This document shows, in pieces, positions 1-9,412 of a stretch of DNA of 64,000 nt (positions are counted from its first letter, which is position 1; each line of letters begins with the position of its first letter). The notes beneath the pieces were generated by a model. The model was given only the letters and a program-made list of their open reading frames with translations, was not told the origin of the DNA and searched no databases. The position numbers were made by a program, and so were the translations under genes. The DNA is from Alkalihalobacillus deserti. GTDB lineage: Bacteria > Bacillota > Bacilli > Bacillales > Bacillaceae_D. Location of the stretch: NCBI RefSeq assembly GCF_020734105.1, contig NZ_JAJAFR010000006.1, positions 124,001 through 188,000 on the forward strand, given 5' to 3'.

Positions 1-2
1 AA

Positions 3-761
3 ATGTTAACAAAACGAATCGTGCCTTGCTTGGATGTTAAAGATGGACGTGTCGTAAAAGGCGTTCAATTTGTGGATTTACGTGATGCTGGTGATCCGGT
101 TGAGCTTGCCGCGTTTTATGATGAACAAGGAGCGGACGAGCTTGTCTTTTTAGATATATCCGCTTCACATGAAGGCCGTGAAACGATGGTAGAAGTCATC
201 GAGCAAGTGGCAGGTACGCTCTCGATCCCTTTTACCGTTGGTGGGGGAATCAACGCACTTGAAGATATGAAACGTGTTTTACGTGCTGGAGCTGATAAAG
301 TTTCACTGAACACGGCTGCAGTAAATCGTCCTGAGCTTATTAAAGAAGGTGCTGATTTCTTCGGTTCCCAGTGTATTGTTGTGGCGATTGATGCGAAGTA
401 CGACGAAGAGTTAGGTTCGTGGCGCATTTATACACATGGCGGACGAAAGGCAACCGACTGGGAAGTAACAGCGTGGGCGAAGGAAGCGGTTCGTCTTGGA
501 GCTGGAGAAATTTTATTAACGAGTATGGATCAAGACGGAGCGAAGACAGGCTTTGATCTTCCTTTAACAAAAGCTGTCAATGCCGCAGTTACGGTACCGG
601 TGATTGCTTCTGGCGGTGCTGGTAAGAAAGAAGATTTTGCTGATGTGTTTGAGGAAGCAAAAGCAGATGCAGCACTTGCCGCATCGATTTTTCATTATAA
701 AGAAACATCGGTTGCAGAAGTGAAGACGTATTTAATAGAAAAGGGTGTGGCTGTACGATGA
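3..761 (+). CDS. hisF: imidazole glycerol phosphate synthase, cyclase subunit HisF
   Basis: Cytoplasmic TIM-barrel subunit that uses ammonia from HisH to cyclise PRFAR to imidazole glycerol phosphate and AICAR in histidine synthesis. The 252-residue product has the usual full length. It opens with [20 protein letters not shown], which carries the first catalytic Asp (about residue 11), and has the phosphate-binding [11 protein letters not shown] (about 79-89) and [16 protein letters not shown] with the second catalytic Asp (about 171-186). The stop overlaps the hisIE start by four bases (ATGA), so the two are translationally coupled. The gene starts two bases inside the window, so its ribosome binding site and the upstream his genes cannot be seen. 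Confidence 0.97.
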   Translation: MLTKRIVPCLDVKDGRVVKGVQFVDLRDAGDPVELAAFYDEQGADELVFLDISASHEGRETMVEVIEQVAGTLSIPFTVGGGINALEDMKRVLRAGADKVSLNTAAVNRPELIKEGADFFGSQCIVVAIDAKYDEELGSWRIYTHGGRKATDWEVTAWAKEAVRLGAGEILLTSMDQDGAKTGFDLPLTKAVNAAVTVPVIASGGAGKKEDFADVFEEAKADAALAASIFHYKETSVAEVKTYLIEKGVAVR

Positions 762-1384
762 CGGTTGAAAACATTACATTTGATCAAAACGGACTCGTTC
801 CTGCGATCGTTCAAGATGCAGTGAGCAAGGAAGTGTTGACGTTAGCTTATATGAACAAAGAATCACTTGAAAAATCGCTTGAAACAAGAGAGACATGGTT
901 CTATTCGCGTTCGCGCCAAGAGCTTTGGCATAAAGGAGCAACGTCTGGAAACACCCAGCAAATTATTGATATGCGCTATGATTGCGATGCCGATTCGCTC
1001 GTTGTATTAGTCGTACCAGCTGGCCCTGCTTGTCACAAAGGCGCGTATACGTGCTTTGCTGACTCACTTTTCGATGCAGAACCAGTACGAACGAATCCGA
1101 CTCGTTTTGCGATCCTCGATGAGCTTGAGCAAGTCATTGCGCAAAGAGAAGCGGAAATGCCAGAAGGTGCTTATACGACGTATCTTTTTGAAAAAGGTGT
1201 CGATAAAATTTTGAAAAAAGTCGGTGAAGAAGCCGGTGAAGTGATAATTGCTGCGAAAAACCGTGACCCAGAAGAATTAAAATGGGAAGTGGCCGATCTG
1301 TTTTATCATGTATTGGTTCTCCTTCGTGAGCAAAAGTTGCCACTTGATGAAGTGCTGGCTGTTCTTCAGGAACGACATAAATAA
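758..1384 (+). CDS. hisI: bifunctional phosphoribosyl-AMP cyclohydrolase / phosphoribosyl-ATP pyrophosphatase HisIE
   Basis: Catalyses steps two and three of histidine synthesis: the C-terminal HisE domain hydrolyses PR-ATP to PR-AMP, and the N-terminal HisI domain opens the purine ring. Length is 208 residues, normal for the fusion. The HisI half (about 1-115) carries the metal and substrate motifs [24 protein letters not shown] and [12 protein letters not shown]. The HisE half (about 118-208) has [20 protein letters not shown] followed by [13 protein letters not shown], the all-alpha MazG-like fold. It is the last gene of the his operon and is followed by a clear terminator. Confidence 0.97.
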   Translation: MTVENITFDQNGLVPAIVQDAVSKEVLTLAYMNKESLEKSLETRETWFYSRSRQELWHKGATSGNTQQIIDMRYDCDADSLVVLVVPAGPACHKGAYTCFADSLFDAEPVRTNPTRFAILDELEQVIAQREAEMPEGAYTTYLFEKGVDKILKKVGEEAGEVIIAAKNRDPEELKWEVADLFYHVLVLLREQKLPLDEVLAVLQERHK

Positions 1385-1397
1385 GGAAGAAAGAATG

Positions 1398-1427
1398 CCT
1401 CTCTGGAAAAAACAGGGAGGTGTTTTT
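1398..1427 (+). terminator. rho-independent terminator of the his operon
   Basis: CCTCTCTG pairs with CAGGGAGG across a seven-base A-rich loop, followed by a T-rich run. It lies 13 bases after the hisIE stop. Confidence 0.8.
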
Positions 1428-1509
1428 ACATGTGAAAACAATAGCCCTTTTTTGCTAAAATGTTGTATACTGAAAGGTATGAATGAGAAGCTGGAGGGAA
1501 CGAAACTTC

Positions 1510-2562
1510 ATGGGATTAACACCTAAAAACGAACATGGAAAAAGTAATGTCGTCCCTATGTTCCAAACTGGGGATTATTTCTTTCATCGTGGGATAGAGG
1601 CATACCGAAAAAATCATCTGCATCGTGCGATTAAACTTTTTGAGAGAGCGGTTAAGATAACAAATACAGAGCCGGTTTTTCATGTTCAATTGGCAGCAGT
1701 TCTCTCTGAGATCGGCGAGTACGAGCGTTCAAATGAAATTCTACAAAATGTATTAGACGAAAAAAAGGAAAATGTCGATGAATGCTTCTTTTTTATGGCG
1801 AATAACTACGCTTATTTAGGTCTTTTTGAAAAAGCGGAACGGATGGTTATGCGCTATTTAGAATCCAATCCGGATGATCGTTTTACAGAGGATGCAAAAG
1901 ATTTATTAGAGCTGCTTCACTTTGAACGAGAGGAAGAAGATGATTGGGATGAGTTAGAGGACGATGAAGATGAACTCATTGCCCAACATGAGCGCGCTCG
2001 TTCCTTACTTCGAAAAGGCGAGATTGAAGCGTCGATTCCACTTTTACAAACGATTATCCTTGAACATCCAACATACTGGGCTGCTCATAATCACCTGGCT
2101 GAGGCTCTCTTTAGACTTGGGGATGAGTCTGCTTTTGAGATATGCGAATCTGTTCTTGAACAAGATCAGGGAAATCTATTTACGATTGCCAATTTGGCTT
2201 TGTTTTATATGAAAAATGGGGATGCTAAAAAAGCTGAAACGTTCATTCGTTCGTTACGTAGAGTCTATCCACTTGATGGTGATCACTATGTGAAAGTAGC
2301 TGAAACGCTTTGTGCTGTTGGAGAATATCAATTAGCTTACGAACGTTTAAAGGATCTAGGGCGCTGGGAACTGGAATTACGACCAGAATTGCTATTTAGC
2401 TACGGCGTTGCGCTTCATAACCTAGGCGAGCCAGGTAGAGCTAGATCAATTTTTAAAAGAGCTGCTGAATTAGGATCTAAACAAGCTAAAATTACGATGA
2501 AAAGACACCTTAGAGGTGAACTCGATACCGATCAGATTCACTATGATATTTGGGTTGATTAA
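1510..2562 (+). CDS. tetratricopeptide repeat protein
   Basis: A 350-residue protein made largely of TPR-like helical pairs, for example GIEAYRKNHLHRAIKLFERA and VALHNLGEPGRARSIFKRAA. It has a very acidic linker (EREEEDDWDELEDDEDEL, about residues 136-153) between an N- and a C-terminal TPR block. It has no signal peptide or membrane segment, so a cytoplasmic scaffold is likely. A TPR protein at this place before trxB is common in Bacillus, but its job is not established. I chose the ATG at 1510 because GGAGG at 1493-1497 sits at a usable distance; an in-frame ATG at 1483 lies upstream of that site. Confidence 0.8.
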   Translation: MGLTPKNEHGKSNVVPMFQTGDYFFHRGIEAYRKNHLHRAIKLFERAVKITNTEPVFHVQLAAVLSEIGEYERSNEILQNVLDEKKENVDECFFFMANNYAYLGLFEKAERMVMRYLESNPDDRFTEDAKDLLELLHFEREEEDDWDELEDDEDELIAQHERARSLLRKGEIEASIPLLQTIILEHPTYWAAHNHLAEALFRLGDESAFEICESVLEQDQGNLFTIANLALFYMKNGDAKKAETFIRSLRRVYPLDGDHYVKVAETLCAVGEYQLAYERLKDLGRWELELRPELLFSYGVALHNLGEPGRARSIFKRAAELGSKQAKITMKRHLRGELDTDQIHYDIWVD

Positions 2563-2626
2563 GTTGAGCATGAAATTAGACAACTAAAGGGTTATTCGCT
2601 ACGATATGAGTATGTAATTGAAGTGA

Positions 2627-3601
<975 letters not shown>

Positions 3602-3612
3602 TTAGGCAGTAG

Positions 3613-3659
3613 AAACCTGTAGTCCTGTTATGTAATTAACAGGGGTGCAGGTTTTTTTT
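3613..3659 (+). terminator. terminator after trxB
   Basis: Two-part hairpin: AACCTG pairs with CAGGTT and the inner CCTGTTA pairs with TAACAGG. Eight T residues follow. Confidence 0.85.
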
Positions 3660-4080
3660 GCGAGTTTGAGGAGGATTAGCCAAATGAGAAACCTTGATAC
3701 TGCTAAATATTCGCTGTTATCACTTGAAAATGGACTATTAACGTGCAATGAACGATAGACTTTTCGATGAGGAAGTGACTCGGCAATCAGCACATCGGTG
3801 CAGTCCACCATTGTCAAAATGGTTAACCGTGGCAATGCCTTAACATGTCACATGTGGTCAACAATCCCCACATCCTAACTAGTTTTAAAACCGCGGCTTG
3901 TGATTCGTCATTCGTTCTTAATACTTCTGTAACACAGGTGAAATATAAAAAGGGTAGGATATAAATAAGTAATTGACCCCCTTTTTTATATACTTTAGCA
4001 CGGACATCTGTCCGTGCCCTTTTTTTACCTTTTTTCCTTCACAAAACATACATATATTTGAAAAAAGATTCATTCCCTAG
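3660..4080 (+). other. gene-poor spacer with a possible 24-codon ORF
   Basis: No convincing gene. A good ribosome binding site (GAGGAGG at 3668-3674) precedes ATG 3684, but the frame closes at 3758 after 24 codons, and no other frame continues it convincingly. The block up to about 3900 may be a decayed gene. It ends in the separate terminator at 3999-4026. Confidence 0.4.
3999..4026 (+). terminator. terminator-like hairpin
   Basis: CACGGACA and TGTCCGTG form an 8-bp stem with a two-base loop, followed by CCC and seven T. It probably closes whatever was once transcribed from 3660 onward and insulates the next operon. Confidence 0.75.
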
Positions 4081-4089
4081 TTCTAGCAA

Positions 4090-4118
4090 TTGTGAGACCT
4101 TTCAATTAATTGTATAAT
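4090..4118 (+). promoter_or_regulatory. predicted sigma-A promoter of the nudix-rapZ-glmR-whiA-crh cluster
   Basis: TTGTGA and TATAAT separated by exactly 17 bases. It would give a leader of about 165 nt before the GTG start at 4291. That leader contains a piece (GCGCTCATTGC near 4235) resembling the dispersed intergenic repeat described elsewhere in this window. Confidence 0.5.
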
Positions 4119-4290
4119 GAAGAAATAGAGCGTGTTTGCAAGGTGATGCAGTACCCCGCTTAGCTTGTTTGTCTGTTATCAGGTTTGCGTAGCAGGTTTT
4201 GTGGGATAGAATTCTTATACCTGTATTAGCGGCTGCGCTCATTGCATTTGTTCAAATCATTTTGAACAGACTCTATTAGGAGAACGTGAG

Positions 4291-4764
4291 GTGACGCAGT
4301 TGCAGCGAATTACAAATTGTGTACTAACAACTGGAGATCAAGCATTATTATTACAAAAGCCAAGGCGTGGCTGGTGGGTTGCACCAGGTGGAAAAATGGA
4401 ATCTGGTGAAACGATTAAGGAAGCAGCGGAGCGCGAATTTCGCGAAGAAACAGGGCTTCATGTTTTAAACACTGAGCTACGAGTGGTTTCAACCATAGTG
4501 ATTATGGAAAATAATCAGCTAGTCGACGAATGGATGATGTTTACATTCCAATCAACAAGTTTCAAAGGTCAGCTATTTGAACAATCTCCTGAAGGAAAGT
4601 TAGAATGGAAACAGGTAAAGGACATAGTAAAACTACCAATGGCAGAAGGAGATACATGGATGTTTCAGCATGTGTTAAATCGCCAAGGTATTATGTATGG
4701 GACCTTTTATTATACGAAAGAATTTAAGTTGATTTCGTATCGTTTGACCCCGGAATTTGCCTAA
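4291..4764 (+). CDS. Nudix hydrolase (YvcI-like)
   Basis: A 157-residue Nudix-fold hydrolase of unknown nucleotide substrate. The Nudix box is complete: [18 protein letters not shown] followed by REETGLHV (about residues 33-58), so the metal-binding glutamates are present. It is the first gene of the cluster with rapZ, glmR, whiA and crh, the same order as yvcI-yvcJ-yvcK-yvcL-crh in B. subtilis, which supports YvcI as the orthologue. Start is GTG with AGGAG at 4278-4282. Only 12 bases separate it from rapZ. Confidence 0.9.
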   Translation: MTQLQRITNCVLTTGDQALLLQKPRRGWWVAPGGKMESGETIKEAAEREFREETGLHVLNTELRVVSTIVIMENNQLVDEWMMFTFQSTSFKGQLFEQSPEGKLEWKQVKDIVKLPMAEGDTWMFQHVLNRQGIMYGTFYYTKEFKLISYRLTPEFA

Positions 4765-4776
4765 AGGAGTGATAGG

Positions 4777-5667
4777 ATGACGGCCGAGCAAGAAGAAATT
4801 CAAATTGTCATTATTACCGGTATGTCCGGAGCGGGTAAAACAGTAGCTGTTCAAAGCTTCGAGGACCTTGGTTATTTTTGCGTCGATAACCTTCCTCCTG
4901 CTTTGATTCCTAAGTTTGTCGAGTTAATTGAAGGCTCGAACGGGAAAATGAATAAAGTTGCCCTTGTGATTGATTTACGAGGACGGAAGTTTTTTGATCA
5001 TTTGTTTGAAGCGATTGATTCAATTAGTCTTTCTCTTAAAAAACATTACAAGCTACAAATTTTATTCTTAGATGCCAAGGATGCTAAGCTTGTCCAACGC
5101 TATAAAGAAACAAGACGTTCACATCCCCTTGCATCAACTGGATTGCCGCTTGAAGGAATTCGTTTGGAACGAGAAATGTTAGAGGAAATGAAGGGAAGAT
5201 CTCAGCAAATTATTGATACAACTGAGATGAAACCGATTCAATTACGGGAAAAAATCATTCAACGATTTTCCTTAGAGGAGAAACATCCCTTTACGATAAA
5301 TATGATGTCGTTTGGCTTTAAATATGGGATGCCGATTGACGCCGATCTTGTGTTTGATGTTCGTTTCCTGCCAAACCCGCATTATATTGATCATATGAGA
5401 CCGAAAACAGGTCTTCAGGAAGAGGTTTCCTCCTACGTGCTAAAGTGGACGGAAACACAACAATTTGTTGAAAAGTTAATGGATTTATTGAAATTCATGC
5501 TCCCGCAATATAAAAGAGAAGGAAAAAGTCAGGTTGTTATCGGAATCGGTTGTACTGGTGGTAGACACCGTTCTGTAACGTTAGCAGAGCATTTCGGAAA
5601 AGCATTCGCGGATGAATATATTGTGCATATGAGTCACCGCGATATCGAAAAGGATTCTCATCATTGA
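4777..5667 (+). CDS. rapZ: RNase adapter / nucleotide-binding protein RapZ (YvcJ)
   Basis: P-loop protein of 296 residues. Walker A is GMSGAGKT near the N-terminus, and the conserved C-terminal domain carries [15 protein letters not shown]. In Enterobacteria RapZ targets the small RNA GlmZ to RNase E; in Bacillus, YvcJ binds and hydrolyses nucleotides and affects competence, and its RNA role is not settled. The start follows GGAGTG at the end of the nudix gene, and the stop overlaps the glmR start (TTGA), indicating translational coupling. Confidence 0.96.
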   Translation: MTAEQEEIQIVIITGMSGAGKTVAVQSFEDLGYFCVDNLPPALIPKFVELIEGSNGKMNKVALVIDLRGRKFFDHLFEAIDSISLSLKKHYKLQILFLDAKDAKLVQRYKETRRSHPLASTGLPLEGIRLEREMLEEMKGRSQQIIDTTEMKPIQLREKIIQRFSLEEKHPFTINMMSFGFKYGMPIDADLVFDVRFLPNPHYIDHMRPKTGLQEEVSSYVLKWTETQQFVEKLMDLLKFMLPQYKREGKSQVVIGIGCTGGRHRSVTLAEHFGKAFADEYIVHMSHRDIEKDSHH

Positions 5668-6611
5668 CAAAGAAGAAAGTAGTCGTTATTGGGGGCGGAA
5701 CAGGGTTATCGGTATTACTGAGGGGATTAAAGAAATTTCCTGTTGATATATCAGCGATTGTAACAGTAGCCGATGATGGTGGTAGCTCAGGTAGACTGCG
5801 TAAAGAACTAAACATTCCTCCACCAGGGGATGTCAGGAACGTGTTAGTCGCTTTGTCTGAAGTAGAACCTTTAGTTGAAGAACTTTTCCAGCATCGCTTT
5901 GCCAATGGCAATGGTTTATCGGGACATTCTTTAGGAAACTTGTTACTCGCTGGAATGACGTCGATTACCGGTGATTTTGCTAGAGGAATTACGGAGTTAA
6001 GTAAAGTGTTAAATGTGAGAGGGAATGTGTATCCCGCTTCGAATCGAAGCATTGTTCTTCATGCGGAGATGACAGATGGAACGATTGTGACTGGTGAGTC
6101 GCTTATTCCTCTTGAGAAAAAGCAAATTAAACGAGTGTTCATAACTCCAGAAAATATTCATCCATTGCAGAATGGAATTCAAGCGATTGAAGAAGCCGAT
6201 TTAATTGTATTAGGGCCCGGTAGCCTTTACACTAGTGTTATTCCAAACTTGCTTGTTCCGGGAGTCGTGAAAGCGATTCAAAAATCAGCGGCTAGAAAAG
6301 TCTATATTTGCAACGTGATGACTCAGTTGGGTGAAACCGATCACTACTCAGCGGCTGATCATATTCAAGCGATTATTAACCATTGTGGAGTTGCGCTCGT
6401 AGACGATATTTTAGTTAATGGTTCACCTGTTTCTGCAGATGTTCAAAATATCTATGCAGAAGAAGGAGCTGTTCCTGTAGTCGTAGATGATAAGCGATTA
6501 CATCAGTTAGGCGTCTCTATTATTCGAGATCATTTCGTTATAGAACGAGAGAACGTGTTAAGGCATGATGCCATAAAAGTTTCTAAGGCCATTTTACGAG
6601 TGTCAAAATAG
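5664..6611 (+). CDS. glmR: gluconeogenesis factor YvcK / GlmR
   Basis: UDP-GlcNAc-binding regulator of the CofD/YvcK family, known in B. subtilis to stimulate GlmS and to be needed for cell-wall precursor supply on gluconeogenic carbon sources. The 315-residue protein starts [20 protein letters not shown] (Rossmann nucleotide-binding loop) and has [25 protein letters not shown] and the family [15 protein letters not shown]. The start is a TTG overlapping the rapZ stop; no better in-frame start was seen. Confidence 0.95.
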   Translation: MTKKKVVVIGGGTGLSVLLRGLKKFPVDISAIVTVADDGGSSGRLRKELNIPPPGDVRNVLVALSEVEPLVEELFQHRFANGNGLSGHSLGNLLLAGMTSITGDFARGITELSKVLNVRGNVYPASNRSIVLHAEMTDGTIVTGESLIPLEKKQIKRVFITPENIHPLQNGIQAIEEADLIVLGPGSLYTSVIPNLLVPGVVKAIQKSAARKVYICNVMTQLGETDHYSAADHIQAIINHCGVALVDDILVNGSPVSADVQNIYAEEGAVPVVVDDKRLHQLGVSIIRDHFVIERENVLRHDAIKVSKAILRVSK

Positions 6612-6683
6612 GCAAATGTTCGTGTAGTCAAACCTACTACTTAGCTACAGCACCTTGCTACACGGCTGAAAGGAGTGAGGACG

Positions 6684-7646
6684 ATGTCCTTTGCAGCCAA
6701 AACCAAAAAAGAGTTGACGCAAATTGAACATGAAGATTGCTGTGCACAGGCAGAGTTAGCGGCTTTAATTCGAATGAATGGATCTGTCTCATTTAGTCAA
6801 AAGAAGTTAGGTTTAGATGTTACAACGGAGAATGCGGCTATAGCAAGGAGGATTTATACACTGATTAAACGAGTGTATCCTTCTATGTTTGTTGAGTTGC
6901 TTGTTCGAAAAAAGATGAGGCTGAAAAAAAACAATGTTTATCTCGTTCGAATGCAGCATGAGGCAAGGGAATTGTTAGAGAAACTTGATATTCTTGGTGA
7001 AGGTTTTGTCTTTATTCGAACGATTTCAAAACAACTGACCAAAAAAGCTTGTTGTAAACGAGCTTATTTAAGAGGAGCCTTTTTAGCAGGTGGATCGATC
7101 AATCACCCTGAAACGTCCTCTTATCACCTCGAAATCTTTTCTTTATATGAGGAACATAATGATTCAATATGTGAACTGATGAACGAATATCAATTAAATG
7201 CAAAAACGTTGGAACGTAAAAAGGGTTTCATTACGTATATGAAAGAGAGCGAAAAAATAACAGAGTTTCTAAACATCATCGGAGCACATCAGGCGCTGCT
7301 TTATTTTGAAGATGTGCGTATTATGAAAGACATGCGCAACTCTGTTAATCGCCTTGTGAATTGTGAAACGGCTAATTTAAACAAGACCGTCGGGGCAGCT
7401 CTGAGACAAGTCGAAAATATCCGCTATATTGATCGCGTCATGGGCATTGATCAACTGCCACCAAAGTTAAGAGAAATTGCTGAATTACGAGTTCTTCATC
7501 AAGATGTGACATTGAAAGAACTAGGGGAAATGGTTGATGGCGGTACTGTAAGCAAATCTGGTGTCAATCATCGGTTAAGAAAAATTGATCAAATTGCCGA
7601 TAAATTACGGAATGGTCAAGCGTTTGAAGTAGAAAATAAAAAATGA
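6684..7646 (+). CDS. whiA: WhiA sporulation/division regulator
   Basis: DNA-binding protein of 320 residues. The N-terminal two-thirds resembles a LAGLIDADG homing-endonuclease fold without the catalytic acids ([20 protein letters not shown]), and the C-terminal helix-turn-helix contains TLKELGEMV and [12 protein letters not shown]. In Streptomyces it controls sporulation; in Bacillus it influences division and chromosome segregation. A GTG at 6675 is in frame, but AAGGAG at 6670-6674 fits the ATG at 6684. It sits 14 bases before crh. Confidence 0.95.
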   Translation: MSFAAKTKKELTQIEHEDCCAQAELAALIRMNGSVSFSQKKLGLDVTTENAAIARRIYTLIKRVYPSMFVELLVRKKMRLKKNNVYLVRMQHEARELLEKLDILGEGFVFIRTISKQLTKKACCKRAYLRGAFLAGGSINHPETSSYHLEIFSLYEEHNDSICELMNEYQLNAKTLERKKGFITYMKESEKITEFLNIIGAHQALLYFEDVRIMKDMRNSVNRLVNCETANLNKTVGAALRQVENIRYIDRVMGIDQLPPKLREIAELRVLHQDVTLKELGEMVDGGTVSKSGVNHRLRKIDQIADKLRNGQAFEVENKK

Positions 7647-7660
7647 GGAGATGATCTACC

Positions 7661-7915
7661 ATGATTAAAAAAGAAATCATAGTAAAAAGAAAAGCAGGAT
7701 TACAAGCAAGACCTGCAGCAATTTTTGTCCAGGAAGCATCAAGATTTTCATCTGAGGTGTCTATTGAAAAGGATCAGAAAAGAGTCAACGCGAAAAGCAT
7801 CATGGGGTTAATGAGTTTAGCACTAGGCCATGGAACAACGATCACATTAATTACAGAAGGAAAAGATGAAGCCGAAGCACTCGAAGCGCTAAGCACATTT
7901 ATTGAAACTGAATAA
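7661..7915 (+). CDS. crh: catabolite repression HPr-like protein Crh
   Basis: HPr paralogue of 84 residues that, when phosphorylated on Ser46 by HPr kinase, acts as a co-repressor of CcpA. Position 15 is Gln in KAGLQARPAA where HPr has the PTS phosphoryl-accepting His, so it cannot serve in sugar transport; Ser46 is present in NAKSIMGLMSLALG. These two residues separate Crh from HPr. It is the last gene of the cluster and is followed eight bases later by a terminator. Confidence 0.97.
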   Translation: MIKKEIIVKRKAGLQARPAAIFVQEASRFSSEVSIEKDQKRVNAKSIMGLMSLALGHGTTITLITEGKDEAEALEALSTFIETE

Positions 7916-7922
7916 GAATTGA

Positions 7923-7960
7923 GACACCGACCAACCGCAAGGGGAAACGGTGTCTTTTTT
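7923..7960 (+). terminator. terminator after crh
   Basis: GACACCG and CGGTGTC form a 7-bp stem around an 18-base loop, followed by six T and an AT-rich tail. Confidence 0.85.
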
Positions 7961-7975
7961 ATTTTATTGAAGAAA

Positions 7976-8235
7976 GCAGCCGGAAAAAGCGAAGTTGCTG
8001 AAAAGAGGGAGAAAGTTGCTGGAATCAGGCTGGAAGTTGCTGGAACCAGGCTGAAAGTTGCCGAAATGAAGCATATAGTTGCCGAAATACAAAGCAAAGT
8101 TGCCGGAAAAAGCGAAGTTGCTGAAAAGAGGGAGAAAGTTGCCGAAATCAGGCTGGAAGTTGCTGGAATAGAGCACAAAGTTGCCGGAATAAAGTATATA
8201 GTTGCCGAAATACGAAAGAAAGTTGCCAAAAATAA
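7976..8235. repeat. 21-bp tandem repeat block, about 13 units
   Basis: The core GTTGCYGRAAT recurs at 7994, 8015, 8036, 8057, 8078, 8099, 8117, 8138, 8159, 8180, 8201 and 8222; a degenerate first unit begins at 7976. The step is 21 bases, with an 18-base step at 7976-7994 and again at 8099-8117. A 41-base stretch at 7979-8019 is repeated exactly at 8102-8142, so a 123-bp segment has been duplicated in frame. Read forward it encodes heptads such as VAGIRLE and VAEIQSK; read in reverse it gives NFQPDFG-type or ISATFSL-type repeats. It lies between the crh and clpP terminators. The only start for the forward frame is a TTG at 7919 with no ribosome binding site, so I call it a repeat, not a gene. 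Confidence 0.85.
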
Positions 8236-8285
8236 AGCTACTGAAAACCACTATAATAAGATTAAGGTCTTTATCCTCCAATACA

Positions 8286-8324
8286 ATAAAAAAACATGCT
8301 AGAACATCGCTGTTCTAACATGTT
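8286..8324 (-). terminator. terminator of clpP
   Basis: On the minus strand TAGAACA and TGTTCTA, extended by ACATG/CATGT, form a stem with a four-base loop followed by a run of T. Confidence 0.8.
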
Positions 8325-8334
8325 TTCACGAACC

Positions 8335-8919
8335 TTATTTCGAAGCTGGAATAACTTTGTCAATTAAACCATACTCAGCTGCTTTCGCTGCAAGCATGAA
8401 GTTATCACGATCTGTATCGCGCTCAATCACTTCTAGAGGTTGACCTGTGCGCTCAGATAAAATTTTGTTTAAGCTGTCGCGCATTTCAAGAATGCGTTTT
8501 GCGTGAATTTGGATATCAGATGCTTGACCTTGTGTTCCTCCAAGTGGTTGGTGAATCATAATTTCACTGTTAGGAAGGGCAAAGCGCTTTCCTTTTTCAC
8601 CCGCTGCTAATAAGAATGCGCCCATTGATGCAGCCATACCGATACAAATTGTTGATACTTTAGGCTTTATGTACTGCATTGTGTCGTAGATAGCCATACC
8701 AGCAGTGATTGAACCACCAGGGCTATTGATGTAAATAGAGATATCTTTCTCAGGGTCTTCTGCTTGTAGGAACAGTAACTGTGCGACAATGGAATTTGCG
8801 ACATTGTCATCAATACCACTGCCAAGCATGATGATACGGTCTTTTAATAAACGCGAGTAAATGTCATATGCACGCTCGCCTCGGTTCGTTTGCTCAATAA
8901 CTGTAGGGATTAAATTCAT
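8335..8919 (-). CDS. clpP: ATP-dependent Clp protease proteolytic subunit
   Basis: Serine peptidase that forms the 14-mer degradation chamber used with ClpX, ClpC or ClpE. The 194-residue protein has the catalytic triad at the standard positions: Ser98 in [11 protein letters not shown], His123 in [10 protein letters not shown] and Asp172 in [10 protein letters not shown]. It is transcribed alone, has its own terminator, and its promoter is covered by a CtsR operator, so it should be induced by heat and protein-damaging stress. It also degrades proteins tagged by the tmRNA/SmpB system encoded at 30-31 kb. Confidence 0.98.
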   Translation of the reverse strand: MNLIPTVIEQTNRGERAYDIYSRLLKDRIIMLGSGIDDNVANSIVAQLLFLQAEDPEKDISIYINSPGGSITAGMAIYDTMQYIKPKVSTICIGMAASMGAFLLAAGEKGKRFALPNSEIMIHQPLGGTQGQASDIQIHAKRILEMRDSLNKILSERTGQPLEVIERDTDRDNFMLAAKAAEYGLIDKVIPASK

Positions 8920-9005
8920 TGAAAAATTCCTCCTTTAAAATGGGGTGAGTTTGTGTTACAGATGATAGTTAAAAAGTAATCGTCTATCATCTCTATGTTA
9001 TGTAC

Positions 9006-9035
9006 ATCATACAAAAAAGGTCAAAGAAGGTCAAA
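9006..9035 (-). promoter_or_regulatory. clpP promoter with CtsR operator
   Basis: On the minus strand TTGACC (9034-9029) and TATGAT (9011-9006) are 17 bases apart. The direct heptad repeat GGTCAAA-GAA-GGTCAAA at 9019-9035 (plus-strand sequence) is a full match to the CtsR operator consensus and spans the -35 and spacer. Repression would therefore block polymerase binding. This matches the known control of clpP in Bacillus. Confidence 0.9.
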
Positions 9036-9412
9036 TGATAAGCCTTCTTCACAGAGGTTTAAATTTACTCTTTTTTTCAAACCTCCTATACATACTATTC
9101 CATATCAAGATAATTAAACCCTCCTTTCATAATATCCGTTTTTAAAATATCTAAACGAGTTTGCTAATCATTAACATAGTTTTGAAGTTATTTATCCGAT
9201 ATAATAAGATTAGGAATGAAATAAACAATGAGTAGCATAGATATTAGAAAGCGTTTACAATAGAGAAGAGAGAATTTGAATTATTGGGAGTGTAGGCATC
9301 TGATTTCCTATAAAAAAATATAAAGGAAGATTATGATGTTTACGGAAAGAAAACGATAACTTCGATTAAAATTCAACGGAATAAAGATTTCTAAGTAAGG
9401 GAGGGGACGGAT
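9036..9412. other. clpP-rpoN intergenic region
   Basis: AT-rich, no ORF. It holds a TATAAT at 9200-9205 without a good -35 partner, a cre-like site at 9246-9259, and the GGGAGGGG ribosome binding site (9400-9407) of rpoN. Confidence 0.5.
9246..9259 (-). promoter_or_regulatory. cre-like CcpA site upstream of rpoN
   Basis: The minus strand reads TGTAAACGCTTTCT, which fits the cre consensus TGWNANCGNTNWCA except for the last base. It lies about 40 bases after a TATAAT. CcpA control of sigL has been reported in B. subtilis, so the placement makes sense; occupancy here is inferred. Confidence 0.55.

Noticed and set aside
7919-8302. 127-codon ORF over the 21-bp repeats as a protein-coding gene
   Set aside because: It starts at a TTG with no ribosome binding site, runs through the crh terminator, and owes its length to the repeat unit being a multiple of three; opposite-strand frames are equally open.
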